Assembly: GCA_014801585.1 (NCBI GenBank)
Contig: JAAVDX010000014.1
Span: 53,571-117,570, forward strand
Origin: Bacteroides sp.
GTDB lineage: Bacteria; Bacteroidota; Bacteroidia; Bacteroidales; Muribaculaceae
Direction of reading: 5' to 3'
Length of the DNA stretch: 64,000 bases
The notes under the pieces were generated by a model that was not told where the DNA came from, did not search any database, and worked only from the letters and a program-made list of their open reading frames with translations. The position numbers were made by a program, and so were the translations under genes. Numbering within the stretch: position 1 is the first letter of the stretch; each line of letters begins with the position of its first letter. Shown here piece by piece: positions 63,524-64,000 of the stretch.

Positions 63524-64000
63524 TCAGAAAAGATGGGAATATTGATAGGCACGATATGAGAACCGACGCTCCATAAGTTTGCGGGTTTCGTAGCGGCGAA
63601 TGGAGCGGAAGATTCTGCGTCGCAGAAGGGCATCGGCTGAATAACGACCCGGACCTATAAAGGCCATTCCGATACTCATCACCGCAATCAGAAGAGTAGT
63701 CTCGGGCATCTGCCCGGCTTCAAAAGCCATACCGGAGAGTATCCCGAATGTCAATGCACAAGCTATCATCGAAAAACGCGTCAGGAAACCCGCCACGAGG
63801 AGCAGACCGAACAATCCGGAAGCAACGGCAAGAATAACCGATCCTTCAAGCGACATATATCCGAAATAGACCATAAATGCACCGAAAAGCACGCGCAGTG
63901 TAAGCAACATTCCGCTTCTTGCCGGACTCAAAGAGGTAGAACCGAAAAAAGCACGCAACATCCCACCCGATTTCTTGCGGGCAAGCGAAGCGCCTTCAAG
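63524..64000 (-). CDS. DoxX-like membrane protein (5' end probably outside window)
   Basis: Four-helix inner membrane protein of the DoxX type. Helices include MLLTLRVLFGAFMVYFGY, VILAVASGLFGLLLVAGFL, MIACALTFGILSGMAF and TTLLIAVMSIGMAFIGP, followed by an Arg-rich end (RRRIFRSIRRYETRKLMERR). The ATG at 63961 could be the start, but the frame is open and GC-rich to the right edge (ending ASLARKKSGG before it), unlike the AT-rich intergenic regions of this genome, so I treat the 5' end as cut. Function is unknown; DoxX proteins have been tied to redox and quinone processes. Confidence 0.65.
   Translation of the reverse strand, partial: LEGASLARKKSGGMLRAFFGSTSLSPARSGMLLTLRVLFGAFMVYFGYMSLEGSVILAVASGLFGLLLVAGFLTRFSMIACALTFGILSGMAFEAGQMPETTLLIAVMSIGMAFIGPGRYSADALLRRRIFRSIRRYETRKLMERRFSYRAYQYSHLF

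Overview
This window is a chromosomal stretch of a Bacteroidales bacterium. Evidence: promoters fit the Bacteroides primary-sigma form TTTG-N19/20-TAnnTTTG many times; genes for the Bacteroidetes-only type IX secretion system (T9SS: PorE, two PorU-type proteases, PorV) and T9SS-type cargo are present; and there are Bacteroidales-style sets for queuosine, Suf, aromatic amino acids and topoisomerase IV. Gene content suggests a gut Muribaculaceae-like lineage, but that is inference. No phage, insertion sequence, CRISPR array or rRNA was seen.

Layout. 1-9.2 kb (minus strand): a subtilase cut by the window edge, a Pif1-like helicase with HRDC domain, a leucine-rich lipoprotein, a PNGase F-like secreted glycosidase with T9SS tail, and PorE. 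9.4-10.8 kb: hpt and adk. 10.8-11.8 kb is the only large gene-poor stretch: a candidate 67-nt small RNA, hairpin elements, and the 3' remnant of an AAA/DUF4143 ATPase gene. 11.8-15.2 kb: phenylalanine/tyrosine operon (prephenate dehydratase, aminotransferase, DAHP synthase-chorismate mutase) without tyrA. 15.2-18.2 kb: HipA-like kinase, DUF3037 partner, AAA-ATPase/PDDEXK gene. 18.2-18.35 kb: tRNA-Leu(UAG) joined to a perfect 66-bp palindrome. 18.6-23.5 kb: parC, a beta-barrel protein, an S41 protease. 24-27.5 kb: aspS, Nif3-like protein, zinc-ribbon coiled coil. 28.2-32.7 kb: queuosine genes queF-queC and queD-queE on opposite strands around a T9SS-type cargo gene. 32.7-34.9 kb: LptF/G permease. 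35-38.2 kb: pta, ackA, lgt. 38.3-42.3 kb: cvpA-sufC-sufD-sufS without sufB. 42.5-56 kb: GH25 lysozyme, then the T9SS attachment cluster (porU-like 1, rex, a degenerate FAH-like gene, porU-like 2, porV), an MBOAT/SGNH pair and ispF. 56.2-64 kb: parE, coaD, a Ctp protease, an outer membrane protein with a seven-cysteine cluster, two small unknown proteins, and a DoxX-like gene cut by the edge.

How it fits together. PorE (cell-envelope anchor), PorU (sortase that removes C-terminal signals) and PorV (outer membrane shuttle) would export and attach cargo such as the PNGase F-like enzyme and the 31.4-kb protein. Lgt would acylate the lipoproteins seen here, and LptF/G moves LPS, the probable cargo anchor. 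Several loci carry an unrecognised repeat: a short hairpin followed by AAGTAAT heptads. It reads stop codons in all three frames of one strand and supplies the stop codon of two genes.
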